Source of the DNA: Oscillospiraceae bacterium
GTDB lineage: Bacteria > Bacillota > Clostridia > Oscillospirales > Acutalibacteraceae
Direction of reading: 5' to 3'
DNA: 64,000 nucleotides
Assembly (NCBI GenBank): GCA_015065845.1
Contig: SVPQ01000010.1
Location: 1-64,000 of the forward strand
Every line of letters starts with the position of its first letter. Positions within the stretch are counted from its first letter, which is position 1. The position numbers and the translations under genes are program-made. Of the stretch, positions 7,926 through 16,065 are shown in pieces. The notes below the pieces were generated by a model, which searched no databases, was not told the DNA's origin, and was given only the letters and a program-made list of their open reading frames with translations.

Positions 7926-9374
7926 ATGTCAGAATACAATGTAAAATCTTTAAAGGCAGAAGAGTTTATTTCGGACAGCGAAATTTTAGAAACAATAAAA
8001 TATGCTGAAGAAAATAAAAATAATATTGAGTTGATTAATAGCATTTTAGAAAAAGCAAGACCAAGAAAAACTGAAAACGGTACAGTGTGTGCAGGTCTTA
8101 ATCACAGAGAAGCATCTGTTTTACTTGCTTGTGAAAATGAAGAAATCATTGAAAAAATGTACGCGTTGGCAAGAGAAATTAAACAAACATTTTATGGCAA
8201 CAGAATTGTTATGTTTGCACCACTTTACCTTTCAAATTACTGTGTGAATGGCTGTGTTTACTGCCCTTATCATATGCAGAATAAACACATTGCACGCAAA
8301 AAATTAACTCAGGAAGAAGTTAAGGCAGAGGTTATCGCTTTACAGGATATGGGACATAAAAGACTTGCTATTGAAGCAGGTGAAGACCCTAAAAATAACC
8401 CTATTGAATATATTTTAGAGTGCATTGACACTATCTACTCAATAAAACATAAAAATGGTGCTATAAGAAGAGTTAATGTAAATATTGCCGCAACTACTGT
8501 TGAAAATTACAGAAAACTTAAAGACGCGGGTATTGGTACATATATTTTGTTTCAGGAAACATATCATAAAGAAAGTTACGAAGAATTACACCCGACAGGA
8601 CCAAAACATAATTATTCATACCACACAGAAGCTATGGACAGAGCTATGGAGGGTGGCATTGATGATGTCGGTTTAGGTGTGCTTTTCGGTCTTGAAAAAT
8701 ATAAATATGAATTTGCAGGACTTTTAATGCACGCAGAACATCTTGAGGCAGTTCACGGTGTGGGACCACACACAATAAGTGTTCCAAGATTAAAAAGAGC
8801 AGATGACATTGACCCTGACCAGTTCGATAATGGTTTAGCTGACGATATTTTTGAAAAAATTATTGCTTGTATCAGAATTGCTGTGCCATACACAGGTATG
8901 ATTATTTCTACAAGAGAAAGTCAGGAAGTTCGTGAAAGAGTGCTTGAACTCGGAGTTTCACAAATCAGCGGTGCATCAAGAACATCTGTCGGCGGTTACA
9001 CAGAAGAAGAGCGCCCACACGATTCAGAACAATTTGATGTTTCAGACCAGAGAACACTTGATGAGGTTGTTAACTGGCTTATGAAAAACGGTCACATTCC
9101 GTCATTCTGTACCGCGTGTTACAGAGAGGGCAGAACAGGTGACAGATTTATGAGCCTTTGCAAAACAGGTCAGATTATAAACTGTTGCCATCCTAATGCT
9201 TTAATGACTCTTACAGAATATTTAGTTGACTATGCAAGTGAAGAGACAAAGAAAATAGGCTTCGAGCTTATAGATAAAGAACTTGAAAAAGTTTCTAACC
9301 CCAAAGCAAAAGAACTTGCAAAGCAGAATGTAATTGATATAAAAGCATCTAACAGACGCGACTTCAGATTTTAG
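7926..9374 (+). CDS. hydG: [FeFe]-hydrogenase maturase HydG (tyrosine lyase)
   Basis: 482 aa with start ATG 7926 (AAAGGATG upstream; an upstream in-frame ATG lies inside hydE and is rejected). HydG cleaves tyrosine to supply CO and cyanide on iron for the H-cluster. The radical-SAM motif is C106-x3-C110-x2-C113 (CVNGCVYC). The HydG-specific C-terminal CX2CX22C motif, which holds the auxiliary cluster, is visible from CTAC to the second Cys of NCC. That motif separates it from the related thiamine enzyme ThiH. Third gene of the operon. Confidence 0.96.
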   Translation: MSEYNVKSLKAEEFISDSEILETIKYAEENKNNIELINSILEKARPRKTENGTVCAGLNHREASVLLACENEEIIEKMYALAREIKQTFYGNRIVMFAPLYLSNYCVNGCVYCPYHMQNKHIARKKLTQEEVKAEVIALQDMGHKRLAIEAGEDPKNNPIEYILECIDTIYSIKHKNGAIRRVNVNIAATTVENYRKLKDAGIGTYILFQETYHKESYEELHPTGPKHNYSYHTEAMDRAMEGGIDDVGLGVLFGLEKYKYEFAGLLMHAEHLEAVHGVGPHTISVPRLKRADDIDPDQFDNGLADDIFEKIIACIRIAVPYTGMIISTRESQEVRERVLELGVSQISGASRTSVGGYTEEERPHDSEQFDVSDQRTLDEVVNWLMKNGHIPSFCTACYREGRTGDRFMSLCKTGQIINCCHPNALMTLTEYLVDYASEETKKIGFELIDKELEKVSNPKAKELAKQNVIDIKASNRRDFRF

Positions 9375-9382
9375 GTGATAAT

Positions 9383-10567
9383 ATGAGTTTAAATGAAAAA
9401 GTTTCGGCAGAAAGACTTCATATTGCATTTTTCGGGCTTCGTAATGCAGGTAAATCAAGTGTTGTAAATGCCATTACAAATCAGTCACTTTCAGTTGTGT
9501 CAGAGGTTAAAGGTACTACAACCGACCCTGTAAAAAAGGCTATGGAGCTTTTACCGATTGGTCCTGTTGTAATTATTGATACCGCAGGTATTGATGATGA
9601 GGGTGAGTTGGGTGAACTGCGCATCGAAAAAACGAGAAAAATATTAAATAAAACGGATATTGCGATTCTTGTAATTGATGCTTCAAAGGGCAAACAACAA
9701 GAAGATTCGAACTTGATAGAAGATTTCAAAAAACGCAATATTCCGTACATTGTAGCATTCAATAAATGTGATTTAATAACAGAAAATAAAAAATTAAACG
9801 AAAACGAAATTTATGTAAGTGCAAAAGAAAATATAAATATAAATGAATTAAAAGAGTTAATTGGTAAATTGAGTAATCTGGAAAAAGAAGAAAAAACTCT
9901 TTTAGGTGATATTATAAATTCAGGCGACACAGTAGTTTTAGTTACACCAATAGATTCTTCTGCACCTAAAGGAAGACTTATCCTCCCACAGCAACAGACA
10001 ATCCGCGAACTTTTAGATATTGGTGCAACTGTAGTTGTAACAAAGGATTCAGAATTAAAAGAAACACTTTCTAAGTTCAAAAATCAACCAAGACTTGTAA
10101 TTACAGATTCGCAAGCATTTAAAAGAGTGAATGAAATTGTACCAGCAAATATTGCACTCACTTCATTTTCGATTCTTTTCGCACGATATAAAGGTGAATT
10201 ATGGGGTGCAGTAAGTGGTGCAGATAAATTAGATGAATTGCAAGACGGTGACTATGTTTTAATTTCTGAAGGTTGCACTCATCACAGACAATGTGGAGAT
10301 ATTGGCACAGAAAAGTTACCAAACTGGATAAAGAATTATACAAAAAAAGATATAAACTTTGACTTTACATCCGGAAGTGATTTCCCAGAGGATTTAAAAA
10401 AATACAAACTCATAATTCATTGTGGTGCGTGCATGCTTACCGAAAGAGAAATGAAAACACGAATTTCTCTTTCAAACGAACAACAAATTCCGATTTCAAA
10501 TTATGGTATAATTATCGCAAAAATTAATGGAATACTCGAAAGAGCAACAGCTCCGTTACGCAAGTGA
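9383..10567 (+). CDS. hydF: [FeFe]-hydrogenase maturation GTPase HydF
   Basis: 394 aa. The N-terminal GTPase domain has P-loop GLRNAGKSS (18-26), the switch region KGTTTDPV, DTAG and NKCD motifs. The C-terminal domain carries the [4Fe-4S] ligand set C298-x-H300 then H346-C347-x2-C350, with 45 residues between, which is the HydF pattern CxHx(44-53)HCxxC. HydF is the scaffold on which the two-iron subcluster is assembled before delivery to the hydrogenase. Last gene of the operon; 8 bp after hydG. Confidence 0.96.
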   Translation: MSLNEKVSAERLHIAFFGLRNAGKSSVVNAITNQSLSVVSEVKGTTTDPVKKAMELLPIGPVVIIDTAGIDDEGELGELRIEKTRKILNKTDIAILVIDASKGKQQEDSNLIEDFKKRNIPYIVAFNKCDLITENKKLNENEIYVSAKENININELKELIGKLSNLEKEEKTLLGDIINSGDTVVLVTPIDSSAPKGRLILPQQQTIRELLDIGATVVVTKDSELKETLSKFKNQPRLVITDSQAFKRVNEIVPANIALTSFSILFARYKGELWGAVSGADKLDELQDGDYVLISEGCTHHRQCGDIGTEKLPNWIKNYTKKDINFDFTSGSDFPEDLKKYKLIIHCGACMLTEREMKTRISLSNEQQIPISNYGIIIAKINGILERATAPLRK

Positions 10568-10619
10568 AAATGAAAAATGTTCAGAGTCACACCGAAATGA
10601 CGATTAAATAACACAAAAT

Positions 10620-10662
10620 AAGTTCTCTCCTTCTCATAAACTGAAAGGGAGAGAACTTTTAT
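10620..10662. terminator. Bidirectional terminator between hydF and the XRE gene
   Basis: Arms AAGTTCTCTCC (10620-10630) and GGAGAGAACTT (10648-10658) form a perfect 11-bp stem, followed by TTATTATTA on the plus strand and by an A/T-rich run on the minus strand. It lies between convergent genes and can end both. Confidence 0.85.
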
Positions 10663-10678
10663 TATTACCTTTTAATTT

Positions 10679-10999
10679 TTATTTTGTTAAATCAGTTACT
10701 AAAGCTAGAATATATTCCTGTTGTTTGGGATTTAATTTTTGAAAAAGATTTGTTATTTCTTTTGTCGTTTGAGGATTTTTATTGTTGTAATCAAAAAATT
10801 CCTGGGGTGTTATTTCAAGATATTCACAAATATAGATAAATCCCAAAATAGAAGGGAGTGTTCTTTTGTTTTCTATTTTGTTTATATAACTTTCGCTTTG
10901 CCCAAGAGAAAGACTCATGTCTCTTGCAGAAACACCTTTTTGTAATCTTAAGTCGGCAAGCCTTTTGTGAAAAAACTCTGTGTATTCTGAATAGTCCAT
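10679..10999 (-). CDS. XRE-family transcriptional regulator
   Basis: 106 aa from ATG at 10999, chosen because GAGGTGG precedes it; a longer in-frame start would overlap this site. Residues about 10-65 form a Cro/C1 helix-turn-helix (VSARDMSLSLGQSESYINKIENKRTLPS). A short C-terminal tail (FQKLNPKQQEYILALVTDL) may dimerise. It is divergent from a manganese-catalase-like gene. The shared intergenic region holds three identical 14-bp repeats, so it probably represses that gene and possibly itself. Confidence 0.85.
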   Translation of the reverse strand: MDYSEYTEFFHKRLADLRLQKGVSARDMSLSLGQSESYINKIENKRTLPSILGFIYICEYLEITPQEFFDYNNKNPQTTKEITNLFQKLNPKQQEYILALVTDLTK

Positions 11000-11058
11000 A
11001 TTACCACCTCGCATATCTTTATAATATCTATTGTATGGTTATTTTTTGCAATGATATG

Positions 11059-11134
11059 GAAAATAAAGATGTGTTTTTGTTGACACAAAGAAAATAAAGA
11101 TGTATAATGCTTTGAAAAGCGAAAATAAAGATGT
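11059..11134 (+). promoter_or_regulatory. Three identical 14-bp direct repeats, 31 bp apart
   Basis: GAAAATAAAGATGT occurs at 11059-11072, 11090-11103 and 11121-11134. Spacing start to start is exactly 31 bp twice, close to three helical turns, so all three face the same side. The middle copy sits inside the promoter spacer at 11080-11108. The divergent XRE regulator is the likely ligand. Confidence 0.85.
11080..11108 (+). promoter_or_regulatory. Consensus promoter of the catalase-like gene
   Basis: TTGACA (11080-11085), 17 nt, TATAAT (11103-11108) is a perfect sigma-A consensus. Transcription would start near 11115, which rules out the longer ORF start at 11100. Such a strong promoter normally needs repression, consistent with the overlapping repeats. 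Confidence 0.9.
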
Positions 11135-11150
11135 ATTTTCAGGTGGTACT

Positions 11151-11759
11151 ATGTTCAGATATGAAAACGATTTTTTAACTCTTGTAGAAGTAGAACGAGA
11201 AAATACTCGCTACGCGGTGTTAATACAAGAACAGTTAAGTGGTATAAATATGGGATTAAAATTAGCAAATCAATTTATTTCACAAGGTTATAAGGTTAAA
11301 GATGAAGAAATTCAAAATTTGTTGTTAAGGTTATCTGTTGAAGAATTGAGTAATTATGAATTAATGGTCAGAGTAATAAATCTGTTATCAGGAGGGGAAA
11401 ATTGTTCCCCCAATATGGTGGAAACATTGTTTTTTAATGAAATAGTTATTACAGGAGACATCTGTACGGATTTGCTTTCAGATATAGCCTTAATGGAGCA
11501 AACAACAACTATTTATTCTGAACTATATAATCAGATAGATGACATAAAAGTAAGGGAATTATTGAGTTTTATTATAAACAGAAAAGAGTCATACTCTGCA
11601 GAACTTCGTGAAGCATTTAACAGAATTCAACGCGAAAAGATTAAAAAGGAGTATAAAACGAACAAGAAACCTAAAATTTGTTTCAGCACAATAAGACCAA
11701 AACTTAAAGAAAATGCTTACGAGGAGTTTAAAAACACTCCGCCTACTTTTCGGTTTTGA
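11151..11759 (+). CDS. Degenerate manganese-catalase/CotJC-like ferritin-fold protein
   Basis: 202 aa. The first 75 residues follow the Mn-catalase/CotJC pattern (QEQLSG then VEELSNYELMVRVINLL), and residues about 130-180 match its second helix pair (FIINRKESYSAELREAF). Metal ligands appear lost by comparison with remembered family sequences: the Glu of GELxAA reads MGLKLA, the His of EELSHLEM is Asn, and the His after the INRE-like motif is Tyr. It is thus more likely structural or a pseudoenzyme than a catalase. Start ATG 11151 follows AGGTGG and fits the promoter. Spore-coat roles are known for CotJC, but no cotJA/cotJB neighbours exist here. Confidence 0.5.
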   Translation: MFRYENDFLTLVEVERENTRYAVLIQEQLSGINMGLKLANQFISQGYKVKDEEIQNLLLRLSVEELSNYELMVRVINLLSGGENCSPNMVETLFFNEIVITGDICTDLLSDIALMEQTTTIYSELYNQIDDIKVRELLSFIINRKESYSAELREAFNRIQREKIKKEYKTNKKPKICFSTIRPKLKENAYEEFKNTPPTFRF

Positions 11760-11805
11760 GGCTACTTGCCATTTGCACACATATCTTTTGCTACTGAATA
11801 TGAAT

Positions 11806-11834
11806 TTGACACTTGACGCTAAAAGTGATATTAT
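11806..11834 (+). promoter_or_regulatory. Promoter of the YhcH-family gene
   Basis: TTGACA (11806-11811), 17 nt, TATTAT (11829-11834). A small AT-rich palindrome (CAATTTT and AAAATTG, 11835-11853) covers the predicted start site. Confidence 0.75.
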
Positions 11835-11873
11835 CAATTTTCAATAAAAATTGTTGTTCGAGGAGCGAAAATC

Positions 11874-12338
11874 ATGGTAGTAACAAGCATTTTTTCAAAA
11901 GATTTAGAAAGTTTTAAGAATATTCATCCGCGTTTTGGAGAAGCATTTGAATTCTTGAAAAAGGCTGTAAATGAAGAATATAAAGACGGCAATTATGAAA
12001 TTGACGGCAAAAATATTTATGCGTTTATTTCTTCTTATGAAACAAAAACTGAAAGCGAAGTCCAGTTCGAAGCTCACAATAAATATATTGATATTCAGTG
12101 TGTTGTAAGCGGTACTGAAGTTATTGGGTTTGAAAGTGAAAAAGAAGTAGAACTCACTCAGGATTATAAAGACGGAAATGACATCTGTTTTTATGCACTT
12201 AATAAAAATTATGATAAAATTGCTCTTAAAAAAGGTGAATTTGTAATTATTATGACTGATGAATTGCACGCACCATGTTTAAGTACGGAAAATAAACCGG
12301 AAAATGTACGCAAAATTGTGGTTAAGATTTTGGCATAA
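11874..12338 (+). CDS. YhcH/YjgK/YiaL family protein (DUF386)
   Basis: 154 aa, the usual length. It shows the cupin-like core with FEAHNKYIDIQCVVSG (about residues 57-72) and a late conserved DELHAP segment that contributes metal-binding residues. In enterics YhcH sits in sialic-acid operons, and others in sugar-acid operons; it is thought to process an unusual sugar anomer or intermediate. Here it stands alone with its own promoter. A sialidase gene lies about 35 kb downstream, so a sialic-acid role is possible but not shown. AGGAG at 11861-11865 sets the start. Confidence 0.88.
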   Translation: MVVTSIFSKDLESFKNIHPRFGEAFEFLKKAVNEEYKDGNYEIDGKNIYAFISSYETKTESEVQFEAHNKYIDIQCVVSGTEVIGFESEKEVELTQDYKDGNDICFYALNKNYDKIALKKGEFVIIMTDELHAPCLSTENKPENVRKIVVKILA

Positions 12339-12645
12339 CACAGAAAAACGAGAACAAAACGAAACCAAAAAATGGTAAAAATCCGACTTTTCATTGTAAA
12401 AAGCAAAAACTAGAAAAAACAATAAAAAATACCTGTAAAAACAGGGTGATTTCTTTCGTTAAACTATTGCAAAAAAATACATATTATGATATTATTACTT
12501 AGAATGTAGGATTATGTTCGGATTGTATACTTTTTTGCTCCGTACCCCTACATAGTGTGGTTTTAATTTGAAAAGAGATGTTTTAAAGCAGAGTGGGTAA
12601 GACTCTGCCTTAAGAGAAATTAAATGTTTGATTGAGAGAAAAAAT
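12339..12645 (+). promoter_or_regulatory. Promoter and structured leader of the exopolysaccharide operon
   Basis: This 307-bp gap holds a promoter, TTGCAA (12467-12472), 17 nt, TATTAT (12490-12495), and a leader of about 140 nt. The leader folds into a long hairpin: ATGTAGG (12504-12510) with CCTACAT (12547-12553), extended inside by GTTCGGA (12516-12522) with TCCGTAC (12539-12545). A second hairpin is GCAGAGT (12588-12594) with ACTCTGC (12602-12608). Neither has a U-tract. Upstream, a weak hairpin around 12432-12445 may end the YhcH transcript. No known riboswitch class was recognised. Confidence 0.55.
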
Positions 12646-14655
12646 ATGTCAAAAAAAATCATTGAAAAAAAGAATATCAATGGTTTCAATGATGCATCTA
12701 AAAAAAATCATAGGTTCAATGTAAGATGGTTGCTCGTATTTTATGATGTTTGCATTTATGCGTTTGTAAGTTTTTTGCTTCTTATGGTTTACGAAGATGT
12801 TGTCGTTTCAACTATTGGCAATAATTTTCAGATTGCAATAATCGGTTTTGCTTCAATTTTCAGTATGCGTTTTGCATTTGATATTTACAGGCAAATCTGG
12901 CGCTATGGCGGAATACAGACATATATCAGGCTTCTTATATGTGATGCTTGTGGGTTTGCGTTGTTTTTAGCGTTAGAACTTATTTTACCTGTTGAAAAGG
13001 TATTGATTGTCAAAATTCTTGCTGTTTCATGTATAAATCTTCTTGGTGCATTGGCACTCAGAATGATTTACCGTTACGCTTATAAATGCGGTACACAAAA
13101 CAGTATTGTAGGTAGAACGCTTTTTAAGATTTTACGCTTTTTTGGTGGTAAATCTTTAGATATTCAGGCTAAGACAGATGTGCAACTTATAAAAATTGCA
13201 ATTGTCGGTGCCGGCAGAGTTGGTACAGGTCTTGCAGAAGATTTAATAAATAACAAAAATGCATCTTATGTGCCTCGTTGTTTTATAGATATAAATGAAG
13301 ACAAGGTCGGCAGAAAGATTCACGGCATTATCATTCTTTCGCAGGAGCAGGCAACTTTTAAATTGCTTCAGGATTACGGTGTGCAAGAGATTGTCTTTGC
13401 AGTTCCGCAGCTTGATGCAGAAAAACGAAAAGAACTTTTTGATTATTACAGCCAGTCGGGTTGTAAAATAAAAGTTTACGATTATCCTCTTGTTGAGAAT
13501 GAGAGCAATAAAGGTAAAAGACATATCCGCGAATTTGATATTGAAGAGCTTTTATTCAGAAAGCAAATGGATGTTGTTGACGAAGCGGTAATTGAACATT
13601 ACAAAAACAAGAGGGTTTTAATTACCGGTGGCGGAGGTTCTATTGGTTCAGAACTTTGTCGTCAAATTGCTAAAATGGGTCCCGAAAAACTCATAATTTT
13701 AGATGTTTGTGAAAATGGGGCTTACGAAGTTCAGCAGGAATTAAAGATGACTTACGGAAACGAGCTTGATGTTTGTATAGAAATCGTTTCTGTTTGTAAT
13801 AGAGTGGGGCTCGAAAGAGTGTTCAGAGAACACAAACCCCAGATTGTGCTTAACGCAGCTGCTCACAAGCATGTTCCATTAATGGAGCGTAATTGCATTG
13901 AAGCGGTTGAAAATAATGTGTTCGGCACACTCAACACTGTAGAAATGAGTGAAAAGTACGGTGTTCAGCGTGTAATAATGGTTAGTACAGATAAGGCGGT
14001 TAATCCGACAAATGTAATGGGCGCAACAAAACGCGTTTGTGAAATGATAGTCGGAGCGTACAGCCGGAAAGAGTCTGCTACTACATACAGTGCAACCAGA
14101 TTTGGTAATGTTTTAGGTTCTGCTGGTTCAGTAATTCCGCTTTTTAAAAAGCAGATTGCTCGTGGCGGCCCTATAACAATAACAGATAAACGAATTGTCC
14201 GTTATTTTATGACAATTCCAGAAGCATCTCAGTTAGTTTTAAAATCAGGTGCAATGGCAGAAAACGGAGAGCTTTTTGTTCTTGATATGGGCAAGCCTGT
14301 TAAAATAATAGAACTTGCCGAAAATATGATTCGTCTTAGCGGTATGGAGCCTTATAATGATATTGAAATTATAGAAACAGGCTTAAGACCGGGCGAAAAG
14401 CTCTACGAAGAAACTCTTGTAAATGCTGACCTTGAAAAAACAGAGAGCAGTGCAATATTTATTGAGCGTGAAAAACCACACTCAATGAATGAAATAAATG
14501 CTAAACTCAGCATTTTAAGAACTGCGGTTGAAACGGGCGACGACAATGCAGTAAGAGAGGCGTTGAAAGTGGTAGTTCCTACCTACAAGTCACCAGAAGA
14601 GGTCAACAAAAATGCAAGTGAAGCTAAAGAGATGAAAAATGCAGTAACGGTGTAA
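12646..14655 (+). CDS. CapD/FlaA1-like nucleotide-sugar 4,6-dehydratase, membrane-bound
   Basis: 669 aa from ATG 12646 (a TTG 18 nt upstream is in frame). Four N-terminal membrane segments (about residues 25-165) precede a first Rossmann motif GAGRVGTG and a catalytic short-chain dehydrogenase domain with ITGGGGSIGSE. The active-site segment STDKAVNPTNVMGATK has Met in place of the usual Tyr (MxxxK), the signature of UDP-GlcNAc 4,6-dehydratases such as PglF and CapD. It should start synthesis of a deoxyamino sugar for the polysaccharide. First gene of the operon. Confidence 0.92.
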   Translation: MSKKIIEKKNINGFNDASKKNHRFNVRWLLVFYDVCIYAFVSFLLLMVYEDVVVSTIGNNFQIAIIGFASIFSMRFAFDIYRQIWRYGGIQTYIRLLICDACGFALFLALELILPVEKVLIVKILAVSCINLLGALALRMIYRYAYKCGTQNSIVGRTLFKILRFFGGKSLDIQAKTDVQLIKIAIVGAGRVGTGLAEDLINNKNASYVPRCFIDINEDKVGRKIHGIIILSQEQATFKLLQDYGVQEIVFAVPQLDAEKRKELFDYYSQSGCKIKVYDYPLVENESNKGKRHIREFDIEELLFRKQMDVVDEAVIEHYKNKRVLITGGGGSIGSELCRQIAKMGPEKLIILDVCENGAYEVQQELKMTYGNELDVCIEIVSVCNRVGLERVFREHKPQIVLNAAAHKHVPLMERNCIEAVENNVFGTLNTVEMSEKYGVQRVIMVSTDKAVNPTNVMGATKRVCEMIVGAYSRKESATTYSATRFGNVLGSAGSVIPLFKKQIARGGPITITDKRIVRYFMTIPEASQLVLKSGAMAENGELFVLDMGKPVKIIELAENMIRLSGMEPYNDIEIIETGLRPGEKLYEETLVNADLEKTESSAIFIEREKPHSMNEINAKLSILRTAVETGDDNAVREALKVVVPTYKSPEEVNKNASEAKEMKNAVTV

Positions 14656-14659
14656 AAGT

Positions 14660-15307
14660 ATGTACAAAAATTTTCTTAAAGGATTGCTAGATTTTATATT
14701 GTCTTTTTTGGGCGTTATATTTTTAGCTTTGCCGATGTTGGTTATAGCAGTAATAATAAAAATTCAGGACCCGGGCCCTGTGTTCTTTAAACAACAAAGG
14801 GTGGGTAAGGGCAAAAGACTTTTCTGGCTCTACAAATTCCGTAGTATGAAAGTTAGCACCCCGAAAGATGTGCCAACACATCTTTTGGAAAATCCTGAAC
14901 AGTATATAACTAAAATCGGTGCATTCTTAAGAAAAACAAGTCTTGACGAATTACCACAGATATTTAATATATTGTGTGGCAAAATGAGTGTAATCGGTCC
15001 GAGACCAGCGCTCTGGAATCAGGATGATTTAATAACGGAACGCGAACAATATGGCGCTAATGATGTGCGACCGGGTCTTACAGGCTGGGCGCAAATCAAT
15101 GGACGCGATGAGTTGGAAATTCCGCTAAAAGCAAGGCTTGACGGTGAATATGTTGAGCGATTGGGCAGCAGCTCAGTAAATGGATTTATGATGGATGTGA
15201 AATGCTTTTTCGGTACAATTAAATCTGTGCTTAAATCTGAAGGCGTAGTCGAAGGTGGTACAGGCGAAATTGAACGAAGAGAACACGACACTGCCAATGT
15301 GCAGTAA
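14660..15307 (+). CDS. Priming phosphoglycosyltransferase (bacterial sugar transferase), copy 1
   Basis: 215 aa. One N-terminal re-entrant membrane helix (about 7-33) is followed by the monotopic phosphoglycosyltransferase domain with KFRSM, the catalytic Asp-Glu pair in KTSLDELPQI, IGPRPAL and RPGLTGWAQING. It transfers a phospho-sugar from UDP-sugar to undecaprenyl phosphate at the inner membrane, the first step of repeat-unit assembly. The 4-bp gap to the dehydratase suggests its product may be the substrate. A paralogue follows directly. Confidence 0.93.
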   Translation: MYKNFLKGLLDFILSFLGVIFLALPMLVIAVIIKIQDPGPVFFKQQRVGKGKRLFWLYKFRSMKVSTPKDVPTHLLENPEQYITKIGAFLRKTSLDELPQIFNILCGKMSVIGPRPALWNQDDLITEREQYGANDVRPGLTGWAQINGRDELEIPLKARLDGEYVERLGSSSVNGFMMDVKCFFGTIKSVLKSEGVVEGGTGEIERREHDTANVQ

Positions 15308-15340
15308 TGTAAATGTGAAAAATAAATTTTGGGTGAAGGT

Positions 15341-16030
15341 ATGGAAGATTTAAAGACTACTGTTGTAGAAGAACAAGTGAATACAGAAGTAGCCGAAGAT
15401 GTTGTAATGGTAAAAAGCAATGTGGTGCTTAAGAAAAAACCTGTTTACGATTTTCTTAAACGTTTTGCAGATATTTTAATTTCTGTTATTGCCTTGACTT
15501 GTGGCTTGCCATTCTTTATAATAATTGCCTTGGTGATTATGATTGACGATTTCGGTAATCCGTTCTTTATGCAGGAAAGAATCGGTAAAGATGGTAAAGC
15601 ATTCCAGATGTTCAAATTCAGAACAATGTTTATGCACGCTGACGAAATGAAAGTAGATTTAATGGCAGAAAATGAATATGATTCAGTTCATTTCAAAATG
15701 TCAAATGACCCGAGAATTACAAGAGTCGGTAAGTTTTTACGCAAGACAAGCCTTGACGAACTCCCTCAGATTTTAAATGTGCTTTTGGGTCATATGACAA
15801 TTATAGGTCCAAGACCATTTGTAAGGGTTGAACAAAACCAGTTACCGAGTGACAGACTTCTTGTAAAACCAGGCCTTTCATGCTATTGGCAGATAACAGA
15901 TACAGTAAAAATGTCTAACGAAGACCAGCTTGAGTTAGATTATAAATATATAAGAAACCGTTCAATTGGGACGGATATAAAAATAATTTGGGATACAGTA
16001 ATGTTAATTTTAAAAGGCTCTAATATATGA
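15341..16030 (+). CDS. Priming phosphoglycosyltransferase (bacterial sugar transferase), copy 2
   Basis: 229 aa from ATG 15341. It has an acidic cytosolic extension of about 40 residues, a membrane helix (about 47-72), then KFRTM, the KTSLDELPQI active site, IGPRPFV and KPGLSCYWQI. The ending CYWQI differs from the GWAQI of copy 1, so the two paralogues probably use different sugars. GGGTGA lies 5 nt before the ATG. Having two priming enzymes in one cluster suggests two glycan starts or one enzyme adapted to another step. Confidence 0.92.
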   Translation: MEDLKTTVVEEQVNTEVAEDVVMVKSNVVLKKKPVYDFLKRFADILISVIALTCGLPFFIIIALVIMIDDFGNPFFMQERIGKDGKAFQMFKFRTMFMHADEMKVDLMAENEYDSVHFKMSNDPRITRVGKFLRKTSLDELPQILNVLLGHMTIIGPRPFVRVEQNQLPSDRLLVKPGLSCYWQITDTVKMSNEDQLELDYKYIRNRSIGTDIKIIWDTVMLILKGSNI

Positions 16031-16065
16031 GTTTTGCTTGAGAATTTACAAAGGGAACAAGGGTA

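Noticed and set aside
11100-11150. ATG at 11101-11103 region as start of the catalase-like gene
   Set aside because: It overlaps the -10 of the consensus promoter, so it would not be transcribed; ATG 11151 has AGGTGG upstream.
12504-12553. Cyclic-di-GMP riboswitch before the exopolysaccharide operon
   Set aside because: The hairpin lacks the conserved tetraloop, receptor and ligand-binding core of either known class.
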